64,000 nt of DNA from Mixta theicola (lineage in GTDB: Bacteria > Pseudomonadota > Gammaproteobacteria > Enterobacterales > Enterobacteriaceae), in the NCBI RefSeq assembly GCF_002895925.1, contig NZ_NWUO01000007.1, positions 169,252 through 233,251 on the forward strand. Reading direction: 5' to 3'. Both the position numbers and the translations under genes were made by a program. Under the pieces are notes generated by a model. It ran no database searches. It saw nothing but the letters and a program-made list of their open reading frames with translations, and had not been told where the DNA came from. Below are positions 25,685 through 34,786 of the stretch, piece after piece. The number at the start of each line of letters is the position of its first letter. Within the stretch, counting starts at the first letter, position 1.

Positions 25685-28207
25685 ATGTCTGGGAACGATC
25701 GCGAACCTATCGGGCGCAAAGGGAAACAGCCTAAACCGCCACGTCAATCCGGTGGAGCGGGACGCCGCAGGGAAGAATATAACGATGAACAGCATGATGA
25801 TGACCAGGAGGAAAGACCGGTGCCACGTAAAGGAAAAGGGCGGCAAGCGCGCAGCAGCAAAAAAAGAAAATGGCTGGGATGGCTGATTAAGCTATTTATC
25901 GTGGTCGTGGTGATTATGGCCGCCTACGGCGTTTACCTCGATTCAGAAATCCGCAGCCGTATCGACGGCAAAGTCTGGCAGCTGCCGGCGGCGGTCTATG
26001 GTCGTATGGTCAGCCTTGAGCCGGGCATGGCCTATAACAAAAAAGAGATGATTGCGCTGCTGGAAGGCACGCAGTATCGCCAGGTAACGCGGATGACGCG
26101 GCCGGGTGAATTTACCGTGCAGGCGAACAGCATCGAAATGATCCGCCGTCCGTTTGATTTCCCCGACAGTAAAGAAGGGCAGATCCGCGCGCGGCTGACG
26201 TTCAGCAGCGGTTCCCTGAGCGAAATTAAAAACCTTGATAACGGACGCGACTTCGGTTTCTTCCGTCTCGACCCGCGTCTGATCACCATGCTGCAATCGC
26301 CCAACGGCGAGCAGCGTCTGTTTGTGCCGCGCGCCGGTTTCCCCGATCTGCTGGTCGATACGCTGATCGCTACCGAAGACCGTCATTTCTATGAGCATGA
26401 CGGCATCAGCTTGTATTCGATTGGCCGTGCGTTCCTGGCGAATATTACCGCCGGGCGTGCGGTGCAGGGCGGCAGTACGCTGACGCAGCAGCTGGTGAAA
26501 AACCTGTTCCTCACCAATAAGCGTTCCCTGTGGCGTAAAGCCAACGAAGCTTATATGGCGCTGATTATGGATGCACGTTACAGCAAAGATCGCATCCTTG
26601 AACTCTATCTGAACGAGGTCTATCTCGGTCAGGCCGGTAACGATCAGATCCGTGGCTTTCCGCTGGCCAGCCTTTATTATTTTGGTCGTCCGGTGGATGA
26701 ACTGAGCCTCGATCAGCAGGCGCTGCTGGTGGGCATGGTAAAAGGCGCATCACTGTATAACCCGTGGCGTAATCCGAAGCTGGCGCTGGAGCGCCGCAAT
26801 CTGGTGCTGCGTCTGCTGCAACAGCAGAAGGTTATCGATCAGGAGCTGTATGACATGCTCAGCGCCCGACCGCTTGGCGTGCAGCCAAAAGGCGGCGTTA
26901 TTACGCCGCAGCCAGCCTTTATGCAGATGGTGCGCGGCGAGCTGCAGGCGAAGCTGGGCGATAAGGTAAAAGATCTCTCCGGCGTGAAAATTTTCACTAC
27001 GCTCGATCCGGTTTCGCAGGACGCAGCGGAAAAAGCGGTGGAAGAGGGCATCCCGGCGCTGAAAAAACAGCGCGGCCTGAAGGATCTGGAAACCGCGATG
27101 GTGATTGTCGATCGCTTTAGCGGCGAAGTCCGGGCGATGGTCGGCGGGGCCGATCCGCAGTTTGCCGGTTATAACCGTGCCATGCAGGCGCGTCGTTCTA
27201 TCGGCTCGCTGGCGAAACCGGCAACCTACCTGACGGCGCTGTCGCAGCCCGATACTTATCGCCTGAATACCTGGATCGCCGATGAACCCATCGCGCTTAA
27301 GCAGCCGAACGGCCAGATCTGGAAACCGCAGAATGACGACCGTCGCTTCAGCGGTAAAGTGATGCTGGTGGATGCGCTGACTAACTCGATGAACGTTCCT
27401 ACGGTAAACCTGGGGATGACGTTGGGGCTGGATAATGTAGTGAATACCTGGGTCAAATTGGGTCTGCCGAAGGATCAGTTGCATCCGGTGCCGGCAATGC
27501 TGCTGGGCGCGCTAAACCTGACACCGATTGAAGTGGCGCAGGCGTTTCAGTCGATCGCCAGCGGCGGTAACCGCGCGCCGCTGTCCGCCGTGCGCTCGGT
27601 GATTGCAGAAGATGGCAGCGTGCTGTATCAGAGCTTCCCGCAGGCGGAGCGCGTTGAACCGGCGCAGGCGGCTTATCTGACGCTGTATACCATGCAGCAG
27701 GTAGCGGCGCGTGGTACTGCGCACGCCCTGGGCGCAAAATATCCTGCTGTGCACCTGGCCGGGAAAACCGGTACGACCAATAATCAGGTCGACAGCTGGT
27801 TTGCCGGCGTGGATGGCAAAGAAGTGGCGATTACCTGGGTAGGCCGCGACAATAACCAGCCGACGAAGCTTTATGGCGCTTCTGGTGCGATGCAGCTCTA
27901 CCGTCGCTATCTGGAGAATCAGGCTCCGATGCCGCTAACGCTGACGCCGCCGGAGGATATTGCTTCGATGGCGGTAGATGCTGCCGGTAACTTCGTTTGT
28001 GATAGCGACGGCGGCTGGCGTACGCTACCGGTATGGACCACCGATGCCACTGCGCTTTGCCAACAGCAAATGCAGCAGATGCAGCAGCAGCAGCAGCAAC
28101 AGCAACAGCAAATGGGACAGCAGCAGCCGCAGCAGCCGCAGCAGCCGCAGAAGCAGGACAGCGATGGCGTTGCCGGTTGGATCAAAGATATGTTTGGCGG
28201 TAATTAA
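25685..28207 (+). CDS. mrcB: penicillin-binding protein 1B
   Basis: An 840-residue bifunctional peptidoglycan synthase. A basic cytoplasmic tail is followed by one membrane helix (about 64-85), the UB2H region that binds LpoB, the glycosyltransferase domain with catalytic Glu231 in [11 protein letters not shown] and [10 protein letters not shown], then the transpeptidase domain with SxxK in [13 protein letters not shown] and KTGTT. The C-terminus has a glutamine-rich low-complexity stretch (28061-28157), longer in uninterrupted Q than in E. coli, before [17 protein letters not shown] strong terminator follows. In E. coli fhuA is next; here a chemoreceptor gene intervenes. Confidence 0.97.
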   Translation: MSGNDREPIGRKGKQPKPPRQSGGAGRRREEYNDEQHDDDQEERPVPRKGKGRQARSSKKRKWLGWLIKLFIVVVVIMAAYGVYLDSEIRSRIDGKVWQLPAAVYGRMVSLEPGMAYNKKEMIALLEGTQYRQVTRMTRPGEFTVQANSIEMIRRPFDFPDSKEGQIRARLTFSSGSLSEIKNLDNGRDFGFFRLDPRLITMLQSPNGEQRLFVPRAGFPDLLVDTLIATEDRHFYEHDGISLYSIGRAFLANITAGRAVQGGSTLTQQLVKNLFLTNKRSLWRKANEAYMALIMDARYSKDRILELYLNEVYLGQAGNDQIRGFPLASLYYFGRPVDELSLDQQALLVGMVKGASLYNPWRNPKLALERRNLVLRLLQQQKVIDQELYDMLSARPLGVQPKGGVITPQPAFMQMVRGELQAKLGDKVKDLSGVKIFTTLDPVSQDAAEKAVEEGIPALKKQRGLKDLETAMVIVDRFSGEVRAMVGGADPQFAGYNRAMQARRSIGSLAKPATYLTALSQPDTYRLNTWIADEPIALKQPNGQIWKPQNDDRRFSGKVMLVDALTNSMNVPTVNLGMTLGLDNVVNTWVKLGLPKDQLHPVPAMLLGALNLTPIEVAQAFQSIASGGNRAPLSAVRSVIAEDGSVLYQSFPQAERVEPAQAAYLTLYTMQQVAARGTAHALGAKYPAVHLAGKTGTTNNQVDSWFAGVDGKEVAITWVGRDNNQPTKLYGASGAMQLYRRYLENQAPMPLTLTPPEDIASMAVDAAGNFVCDSDGGWRTLPVWTTDATALCQQQMQQMQQQQQQQQQQMGQQQPQQPQQPQKQDSDGVAGWIKDMFGGN
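28061..28157 (+). repeat. CAG/CAA repeat coding poly-glutamine in mrcB
   Basis: About 30 codons, mostly CAG and CAA, broken by three Met, one Gly, three Pro and one Lys codon; one run reaches ten consecutive Gln. Such repeats can change length by replication slippage in whole codons without losing the frame. Confidence 0.85.
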
Positions 28208-28228
28208 ACCGTTACTGAGCCGTAATAA

Positions 28229-28257
28229 AACGGGCGCATCCTGAGGGAGCGCCCGTT
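28229..28257 (+). terminator. mrcB terminator
   Basis: Perfect 9-bp stem AACGGGCGC / GCGCCCGTT with an 11-base loop, followed by TTTTTT. Confidence 0.9.
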
Positions 28258-28623
28258 TTTTTATGGATTAACTCTTCCGGCGGAGTTTGACGGTTTAAGA
28301 TCAACCCACAGATAATGAAAGCATTAGGCTTTATTTAAGAAATTAAATCTATTTAAGATCTTTTTCCGTTTGCTTTTATACAAATAGCGCCCTTGTTTTT
28401 TCATTGCGTTATGAGGAATTGCTGTGTTATTTTTTAGGAAATAACTGTTCCGTTAAGTAAGGACTCGTCAGTGAGCAACCTGCTCTTTATTTTTTCTTTC
28501 TTGAGAAAGTAAGGGGAATATCGGAATTTTCCAGGGTTATTAAGTCTATTAAGTTATGGTTAAAGTTTTCAGCCAGCAGAATCGAAAGGTATGTGTATCT
28601 TTCTTAATGAAAAGGAATTTACT
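28258..28623 (+). promoter_or_regulatory. 366-bp AT-rich region between mrcB and the chemoreceptor
   Basis: No gene is visible. TAAAGTTT at 28561-28568 is a perfect match to the -35 half of flagellar sigma-28 promoters. The place of the -10 (28580-28587, AATCGAAA) fits GCCGATAA only poorly, so a sigma-28 promoter is possible but unproven. If used, transcription would start near 28594, beyond an ATG at 28591 but before the GTG at 28624. A long T-rich tract and TTGAGAAAG repeats fill the rest. Confidence 0.35.
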
Positions 28624-30561
28624 GTGGGCAGTCTGTTAAAAAATATCAATCTATCCGCTAAATTAGCGATGTTGGGCGCTTTTGCCCTGGTTCTTTTTGT
28701 TTTACCTACCGTGCTGTTGCTTAATCATGGCAATGAATCTATTGACGTGAAGCAGCGGGAAATCGACGGTGTCCCGGTACAAAAACAGCTGTTAACATTG
28801 CTGGGCGCGTATCAGCGCCACTGGAATGAAAGTCACCTTGTCATTTCGCAGAATAAAACCGCTTCTCCAACCCTTTCAGCAACGGTAAGTGAAATACAAA
28901 AACATCAAACGTCTCTGCTCAATACGCTGACTAAGGCGAATGCCAAATTCGCGTTGAAAAAAATGCAGTATATCATCGATGAATGGACAGATCTGCAGCG
29001 CAAGCTGAACAGCCCTGAGTTCACGCTAGCTGAAAATAATCTAAGACATGAAAAGCTGATGAACTCATTGCTGGACGCTATGGGGGATGCGCTTGATCTT
29101 TATCATCTATCGCTGGATGCGGACTTGAACAGCTACCAGCTTATGCTGAGCACCTTTAACCGCGTGCCTGAAATGATCACCGGGCTGGCCCAGGTGCGGA
29201 GCAGCGGCGCGGAATTTTTAGCCACAAACAACGTTAAGAAAGAGGCGGATTACGTACGCATTTCTTATCAGATAGAAATGGCCCAAAAATCGCTGGAGGC
29301 ATTTTATAAAAACTTTACCAAGGCGTTTGGCCTGGATGATGAATTAAAAGCTAAAATGGCTCAGCCGATTGAACAATTATGGAAAGAGGCAGAAGCCGCC
29401 CTACAGCTCGCGGATAATATGTTTACTGAACGGAAGGGGATTAATATCAGTGAAAGCGACTATACGCAGACCTTCAATTCTATTATGGGGAAATATGAAA
29501 GCATCGGCCTTTTAGCGGCAGATGAACTTTCGCAAATATTGAATGAGCAGGCCGGAAGCAAGCGCCTGTCACAGATATGGTTACTGGGCTCGCTGGTCGT
29601 ATTACTGCTGCTGATGATCGCTTTTACCGTATTTATTGTGAAAACCGTAACCCGCCCGCTTAATGAAGCGACCGGAATTGCCAAAAAAGTTGCCAGCGGA
29701 GATTTAACCCATCATATCCAGGTCGAAGGGAATAATGAAACGGCCTCCCTGTTGCGCTCATTAGGTGAAATGAATCACCGCTTATCGAACCTGGTTTACT
29801 CTATTAAAGAAAGTTCTGACGTTATCGCCCGTTCTTCTGAAGAGATTGCCAGCGGCAATCAGGATCTTTCCGGCCGGACGGAAAGTCAGGCGGCTTCGCT
29901 TGCCGAAACGGCGGCCAGCATGGAAGAGTTGACCTCTATTATTAATCAGAACGCGGATAACACGCGTCACGCCGCTGAAATGGCGCAGGAGGCGACCGAA
30001 GCCGCATTAAGCGGCGGGGAAGCGATGGAGTCGGTTAAAGTCTCGATGGAACAGATCAACAACAGCTCGGGACAAATTCAGGAGATTATTGGCGTTATTG
30101 ATGGCATCTCTTTTCAAACCAATATCCTGGCGCTGAATGCTGCGGTGGAAGCGGCGCGCGCGGGTGAACATGGTAAAGGTTTTGCGGTGGTGGCCGCTGA
30201 AGTGCGGGCGCTGGCGCAGCGTTCAGCCACGGCGGCACGAGAAATTAAACAGCTTATTGAGCAGTCGGTCGCACATTCGATGCAGGGCATTAGTATGGTG
30301 CAGGACGCCAGAAAGAAAGTTAATCAGAGCGTCACCTCTATCGAGCAGACCGCGCAGCTGGTTAAAGATATTGCCTCTTCATCTAAAGAGCAAAGCGCCG
30401 GGATTTCGCAGATCAGTATCGCCGTTAATCAAATGGACAATACCACGCAGCAGAATGCCGCGCTGGTAGAGCAATCAGCGGTGGCTTCAGGATCGCTGGC
30501 TGAGCGAGCAAGAACCTTGCGTGAGGTCATATCGGTGTTCCGCACCAGCAAAACGGAGTAG
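28624..30561 (+). CDS. methyl-accepting chemotaxis protein
   Basis: A 645-residue chemoreceptor: first membrane helix about residues 13-34, a long periplasmic sensor of about 285 residues predicted helical, second helix about 318-339 ([17 protein letters not shown]), HAMP, then the signalling hairpin with its tip at [20 protein letters not shown] and [20 protein letters not shown]. The sensor is about twice the size of the Tar domain, resembling helical bimodular types; its ligand is unknown. The C-terminus lacks an NWETF-type CheR tether. AAGGA before the GTG at 28624 favours that start over the ATG at 28591. E. coli lacks a gene here. Confidence 0.92.
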   Translation: MGSLLKNINLSAKLAMLGAFALVLFVLPTVLLLNHGNESIDVKQREIDGVPVQKQLLTLLGAYQRHWNESHLVISQNKTASPTLSATVSEIQKHQTSLLNTLTKANAKFALKKMQYIIDEWTDLQRKLNSPEFTLAENNLRHEKLMNSLLDAMGDALDLYHLSLDADLNSYQLMLSTFNRVPEMITGLAQVRSSGAEFLATNNVKKEADYVRISYQIEMAQKSLEAFYKNFTKAFGLDDELKAKMAQPIEQLWKEAEAALQLADNMFTERKGINISESDYTQTFNSIMGKYESIGLLAADELSQILNEQAGSKRLSQIWLLGSLVVLLLLMIAFTVFIVKTVTRPLNEATGIAKKVASGDLTHHIQVEGNNETASLLRSLGEMNHRLSNLVYSIKESSDVIARSSEEIASGNQDLSGRTESQAASLAETAASMEELTSIINQNADNTRHAAEMAQEATEAALSGGEAMESVKVSMEQINNSSGQIQEIIGVIDGISFQTNILALNAAVEAARAGEHGKGFAVVAAEVRALAQRSATAAREIKQLIEQSVAHSMQGISMVQDARKKVNQSVTSIEQTAQLVKDIASSSKEQSAGISQISIAVNQMDNTTQQNAALVEQSAVASGSLAERARTLREVISVFRTSKTE

Positions 30562-30662
30562 CAATGAAGCATAAGGTAGAGGCTTTATTATCATCTGTGG
30601 TTTTCCCGCCGTGGATAACGGAATAAACGACGGATCAAAGCCGCGAGAGGGAATGGATTTGC

Positions 30663-30686
30663 ACGGGCGCATCAGGATGCGCCCGT
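30663..30686 (+). terminator. chemoreceptor terminator
   Basis: Perfect 10-bp stem ACGGGCGCAT / ATGCGCCCGT, loop CAGG, then TTTTT. It is very like the mrcB terminator on the other side of the chemoreceptor gene. Confidence 0.9.
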
Positions 30687-30811
30687 TTTTTGATCTGACT
30701 CATAGCATCTTTGCCACCGCTCTTAAGCTGGCCGGTATGAAGGACGTATTGCAGGATTACCGCTTGCAGATCCGAGTTTATTTCGCATATTATCCAACCA
30801 CAACAATAAGC

Positions 30812-30834
30812 ATACGAATAATTATCGTTTGCGT
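30812..30834 (+). promoter_or_regulatory. probable Fur box upstream of fhuA
   Basis: ACGAATAATTATCGT is a near-palindrome and, read on the other strand, contains GATAATTATTCG, which fits the NATWAT hexamer pattern of Fur sites. It lies 45-67 bases before fhuA, the right place for iron repression. Confidence 0.6.
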
Positions 30835-30878
30835 TTCCTTTTTCATCGTCTTTCCTATTTCCATTCAGAGAAAACACA

Positions 30879-33047
30879 ATGGTAAATGCGCGTAGTAAAG
30901 TTTTTGCGGCATCCGCTTCGGCGGGCTTATTGAAACGTCCGCTGGCGGTGCTGGTGGCTTTAACCCTGGCGGGAGGAAGCTCTGTCTTTGCCGCTGAGGA
31001 AACGCTGGTGGTTGATGCAGCAGCCGACGCACCGCAGGAAAGCGCCTGGGGACCGGCAGCGACTATCGCCGCTAAGCACAGCGCAACCGGCACTAAAACC
31101 GATACGCCAATTGAAAAGAATCCGCAGTCGGTATCGGTCATCACGCGTCAGGAAATGGATACCCATCAGCCTGCATCAGTTAAAGAAGCGCTGGGCTATA
31201 CGCCGGGCGTGACGGTTTCTACGCGCGGCGCGTCAAACACTTATGATGCGGTTAAAATTCGTGGTTTTGGTTCAGTCAATCAGAATAACTACCTGGACGG
31301 TCTGAAACTGCAGGGCGACTTCTATAACGAAGTGATTATCGATCCCTATATGCTTGAGCGCGTTGAACTGCTGCGCGGCCCAACCTCCGTGCTGTATGGC
31401 AAAAGCAGTCCGGGCGGGATTATTACCATGACCAGCAAACGCCCTACAACAGAACCGCTGCGTGAAGTGCAGTTCAAGATGGGCACCGATAATCTGTGGC
31501 AGACCGGATTTGATTTCAGCAATGCGCTGGATGATGCCGGTGTGTATTCCTGGCGGCTTACCGGCGTGGCTCGCTCGACTGACGCTCAGCAAGATCGTGC
31601 AAAAGAAAAACGCTACTCTATCGCTCCGGCCTTTACCTGGCGTCCGGATGATAAAACTAACCTGACGCTGTTGGCTAACCTGCAGGATTCGCCGGAGACC
31701 GGTTATTACGGCTGGTTGCCAAAAGAGGGAACCGTAGAGTCACTACCGAACGGTTCCCATCTGCCGGTTAGCTTCAACGAGGGTGCCCGCAACAATACCT
31801 ATTCTCTGTCGCATAAATTAGTCGGTTACAGCTTTGAACACGGCTTTAACGACATTTTTACGGTGCGTCAGAACCTGCGTTATGTAGAGGCAAAAACCTC
31901 GCAGAAAAGTATCTATGGTTACGGCATTGACGCCAGCAATCCTTATATCCTGAAGCGTAGCACCGTCGTTGATAATGAAAAATTACACAACTTCGCCGTT
32001 GATACGCAGCTTGAAAGCAAGTTTGCTACGGCAGGAGTTACGCACACGCTGTTAACAGGTATCGACTTCCAGCAGATGCGTAACGATATCAATGCCCTCT
32101 TTGGCACCGGAACGGATTTGGATTTACGTAACCCGGATTACAGCGATTATGATTTTGGTTCTGCCACGCCTTATCAACAAAACAAGCAGAAGCAGACCGG
32201 TATTTATGTGCAGGATCAGGCGGAGTGGAACCGGTTTGTTCTGACCGCAGGCGGACGCTACGACTGGTTAAAACAGTCTACGCGCGCTTACCAGGCGTCC
32301 AACTATACCGAACGCAGCGACAGTCAGTTTACCGGCCGAGTGGGGCTGAACTATCTGTTTGATAATGGTATTACGCCTTACGTTAGCTATAGCGAATCGT
32401 TCGAACCTAACTCCGGCGCGGACTACGCAGGCAATACCTTTAAGCCTTCTAAAGGCCGTCAGTATGAAGCTGGCGTTAAATATGTGCCGAAAGATCAGCC
32501 GATAGTTTTGACCGCAGCCCTTTATCAGCTGACCAAAACCAACAACCTAATGTCCGATCCTGCTCACGTTTTTCAATCGGTACAGGGTGGGGAAATTCGC
32601 TCGCGCGGCGTAGAGCTGGAGGCAAAAGCGGCGCTGACGGCGAATATCAATATGACCGCGTCCTATACCTATACTGATGCGGAATATACCAAAGATACCA
32701 CGCTGAAAGGCAATACGCCGGAACAGGTACCGAAACATATGGCCTCATTATGGGGCGATTACACCTTTAATAACGGCCCGTTAAGCGGTTTAACGCTGGG
32801 CACCGGCGGCCGTCTGATCGGCTCCAGCTATGGCGATCCTGCTAATACCTTTAAGGTTGGCAGCGCCGCGGTCTGGGATGCGGTGGTGAAATACGATCTC
32901 GGCCGTTTCGGCATGTATGGCTCCAGCGTAGCGTTAAACGTTAATAACCTGCTGGATCGCGAATATGTCGCTAGCTGCTTCCAGACTTATGGCTGTTTCT
33001 GGGGCGCTGAACGCCAGGTGGTTGCTACCGCAACATTCCGTTTCTAA
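30879..33047 (+). CDS. fhuA: ferrichrome outer-membrane receptor FhuA
   Basis: A 722-residue TonB-dependent receptor importing ferrichrome; in E. coli it is also the receptor for phages T1, T5 and phi80 and for colicin M. A signal peptide ends near VFA-AEE (about residue 38), followed by a TonB box ETLVVDA at 41-47, the plug (QESAWGPAATIAAKHSATGT, LRGPTSVLYGKSSPGG) and a 22-strand barrel ending in VATATFRF. It is about 25 residues shorter than E. coli FhuA, chiefly in an extracellular loop near GYGIDASNPYIL where the E. coli cysteine-bearing insert is missing. This may alter phage binding. fhuCDB follow. Confidence 0.96.
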   Translation: MVNARSKVFAASASAGLLKRPLAVLVALTLAGGSSVFAAEETLVVDAAADAPQESAWGPAATIAAKHSATGTKTDTPIEKNPQSVSVITRQEMDTHQPASVKEALGYTPGVTVSTRGASNTYDAVKIRGFGSVNQNNYLDGLKLQGDFYNEVIIDPYMLERVELLRGPTSVLYGKSSPGGIITMTSKRPTTEPLREVQFKMGTDNLWQTGFDFSNALDDAGVYSWRLTGVARSTDAQQDRAKEKRYSIAPAFTWRPDDKTNLTLLANLQDSPETGYYGWLPKEGTVESLPNGSHLPVSFNEGARNNTYSLSHKLVGYSFEHGFNDIFTVRQNLRYVEAKTSQKSIYGYGIDASNPYILKRSTVVDNEKLHNFAVDTQLESKFATAGVTHTLLTGIDFQQMRNDINALFGTGTDLDLRNPDYSDYDFGSATPYQQNKQKQTGIYVQDQAEWNRFVLTAGGRYDWLKQSTRAYQASNYTERSDSQFTGRVGLNYLFDNGITPYVSYSESFEPNSGADYAGNTFKPSKGRQYEAGVKYVPKDQPIVLTAALYQLTKTNNLMSDPAHVFQSVQGGEIRSRGVELEAKAALTANINMTASYTYTDAEYTKDTTLKGNTPEQVPKHMASLWGDYTFNNGPLSGLTLGTGGRLIGSSYGDPANTFKVGSAAVWDAVVKYDLGRFGMYGSSVALNVNNLLDREYVASCFQTYGCFWGAERQVVATATFRF

Positions 33048-33100
33048 ATCCATCCATCCGGGCGCGGCTTTGGTCGTGCCCGTCACCGTTGAAGATAACC

Positions 33101-33895
33101 ATGTCACATCAGCTGCCACAGGAAACGACCTTCACGCTTGATCAAGTCAGTTTTCGCGTGCCCGGGCGTACGCTGCTGCATCCTCTCTCGCTCTCATTTC
33201 CCAGCGGTAAAGTCACCGGCTTGATCGGTCATAACGGCTCCGGGAAATCTACCCTGCTGAAAATGTTAGGCCGCCATCAGCCCGCCAGCGAAGGCCGCGT
33301 GCTGTTAAATGATAAACCGCTGGATGAATGGAACAGCAAAGCCTTTGCCCGTCAGGTCGCCTATTTGCCGCAGCAGCTGCCTGCGGCGGAGGGAATGACG
33401 GTGCGGGAACTGGTGGCGGTGGGCCGCTACCCGTGGCACGGCGCGCTGGGCCGCTATGGCGAAGAGGATCGTCAGCGCGTAGAGGAAGCGATTGCGCTGG
33501 TTGGGCTGAAACCGTTTGCTCAGCGGCTGGTGGATAGCCTCTCCGGTGGGGAGCGTCAGCGCGCCTGGCTGGCGATGCTGGTGGCGCAGAACAGTCGCTG
33601 CCTGCTGCTTGATGAGCCCACCTCGGCGCTGGACATCGCACATCAGGTTGAGGTGCTGGCGCTGATCCAGCGTCTTAGTCAGCAGCGTGGGCTGACGGTA
33701 ATTGCCGTTCTGCACGATATTAATATGGCGGCGCGCTATTGTGACTCACTGGTGGCGCTACGCGGCGGCGAGATGATCGCCCAGGGCGAGCCGGCAGAGA
33801 TTATGCACAGCGAAGTGCTGGAGCGAATTTATAATATTCCTATGGGCATTCTGCCGCACCCGCAGGGTGGCGCGCCGGTCAGCTTTGTTTACTGA
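33101..33895 (+). CDS. fhuC: ferrichrome ABC transporter ATPase FhuC
   Basis: A 264-residue ATPase energising uptake of hydroxamate siderophores from the periplasm. Walker A GHNGSGKST is at 43-51, LSGGE at 147-151 and LLLDEP at 168-173, followed by TSALDIAHQ. The ATG at 33101 with GAAG upstream gives MSHQLPQETTF; an in-frame TTG at 33089 is less likely. It lies 53 bases after fhuA and 15 before fhuD in the fhuACDB operon. Confidence 0.96.
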   Translation: MSHQLPQETTFTLDQVSFRVPGRTLLHPLSLSFPSGKVTGLIGHNGSGKSTLLKMLGRHQPASEGRVLLNDKPLDEWNSKAFARQVAYLPQQLPAAEGMTVRELVAVGRYPWHGALGRYGEEDRQRVEEAIALVGLKPFAQRLVDSLSGGERQRAWLAMLVAQNSRCLLLDEPTSALDIAHQVEVLALIQRLSQQRGLTVIAVLHDINMAARYCDSLVALRGGEMIAQGEPAEIMHSEVLERIYNIPMGILPHPQGGAPVSFVY

Positions 33896-33910
33896 TACAA
33901 GGATGTGGCT

Positions 33911-34786
33911 ATGTTGCCAATAACACGTCGTCGCCTGCTTGCCGCTATGGCGCTCTCTCCGCTGCTTTGGCAGCAAACGCTGCGGGCCGAAACGCTCGAT
34001 CCGCAGCGGGTGGTCGCCCTTGAATGGTTGCCGATTGAATTGATGATGGCGCTGGGCGTGGTGCCGATGGCCGCCGCTGAGCTCTTTAACTATCGCGCCT
34101 GGGTTGGCAAGCCTGAACTGCCCGCCAGCGTGACAGACGTCGGGCTGCGCACCGAGCCGAACCTCGAACTGCTGACGCAGCTCAAACCCTCCTTAATTCT
34201 TTACTCCAGCGGCTATGGCCCGTCTCCGCAGACGCTATCGCGCATTGCCCCCAGCCAGGGATTCGCCTTTAACAACGGTGACGGCAAACCGTTAACGACG
34301 GCACGCCAGTCGTTAATGCAGCTGGCGCAGCGCATCGGCAAAATGCCGCAGGCGCAGGCGCATCTGGCGATGTTCGATAGCTTTATTGCCGATATGCGCA
34401 CGCGCCTGGCACCGCGTGCGGCGAAGCCGCTGCTGTTGATGTCGTTGATTGATAACCGTCACGCGATTGTCTTTGGCAAAGGCAGCTTGTTTTTAGAGGT
34501 GATGCAGCGCCTTGGCTTACAGAACGCCTGGCAGGGCGAAACGAACTTCTGGGGCAGCGCGGTGATTGGCATCGAGCGTCTGGCGACGATCCGCGATGCG
34601 GATGCGATTTGCCTGAGCCACGGCGACGATACGTTGATGAAGCAGGTCGCGGCTACCGAGCTTTGGCAGTCGCTGCCTTTTGTTCGTCAGCAGCGCTTTA
34701 CCCGCGTATCGACCGTCTGGTTTTATGGCGCGACGCTCTCGGCGATGGAGTTTTGTCGTATTCTCGCTAACGTACTGGAGGCATGA
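33911..34786 (+). CDS. fhuD: ferrichrome periplasmic binding protein FhuD
   Basis: A 291-residue siderophore-binding protein. The N-terminus carries a twin-arginine signal (TRRRLL at 5-10, hydrophobic stretch, cleavage near LRA), as in E. coli. Conserved regions include VALEWLPIELMMALG, DVGLRTEPNLELL and NAWQGETNFWG. The ATG at 33911 is favoured because AAGGA is 8 bases upstream; a GTG at 33905 is too close. It overlaps fhuB by 4 bases. The middle section diverges from E. coli more than FhuC does, which may reflect siderophore preference. Confidence 0.95.
   Translation: MLPITRRRLLAAMALSPLLWQQTLRAETLDPQRVVALEWLPIELMMALGVVPMAAAELFNYRAWVGKPELPASVTDVGLRTEPNLELLTQLKPSLILYSSGYGPSPQTLSRIAPSQGFAFNNGDGKPLTTARQSLMQLAQRIGKMPQAQAHLAMFDSFIADMRTRLAPRAAKPLLLMSLIDNRHAIVFGKGSLFLEVMQRLGLQNAWQGETNFWGSAVIGIERLATIRDADAICLSHGDDTLMKQVAATELWQSLPFVRQQRFTRVSTVWFYGATLSAMEFCRILANVLEA

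Larger units (their letters stand above)
30562..30878 (+). other. 317-bp intergenic region before fhuA
   Basis: It contains the chemoreceptor terminator (30663-30686) and a Fur-like site (30812-30834). No open reading frame is convincing. The stretch 30690-30790 shows nothing I can name. Confidence 0.6.
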
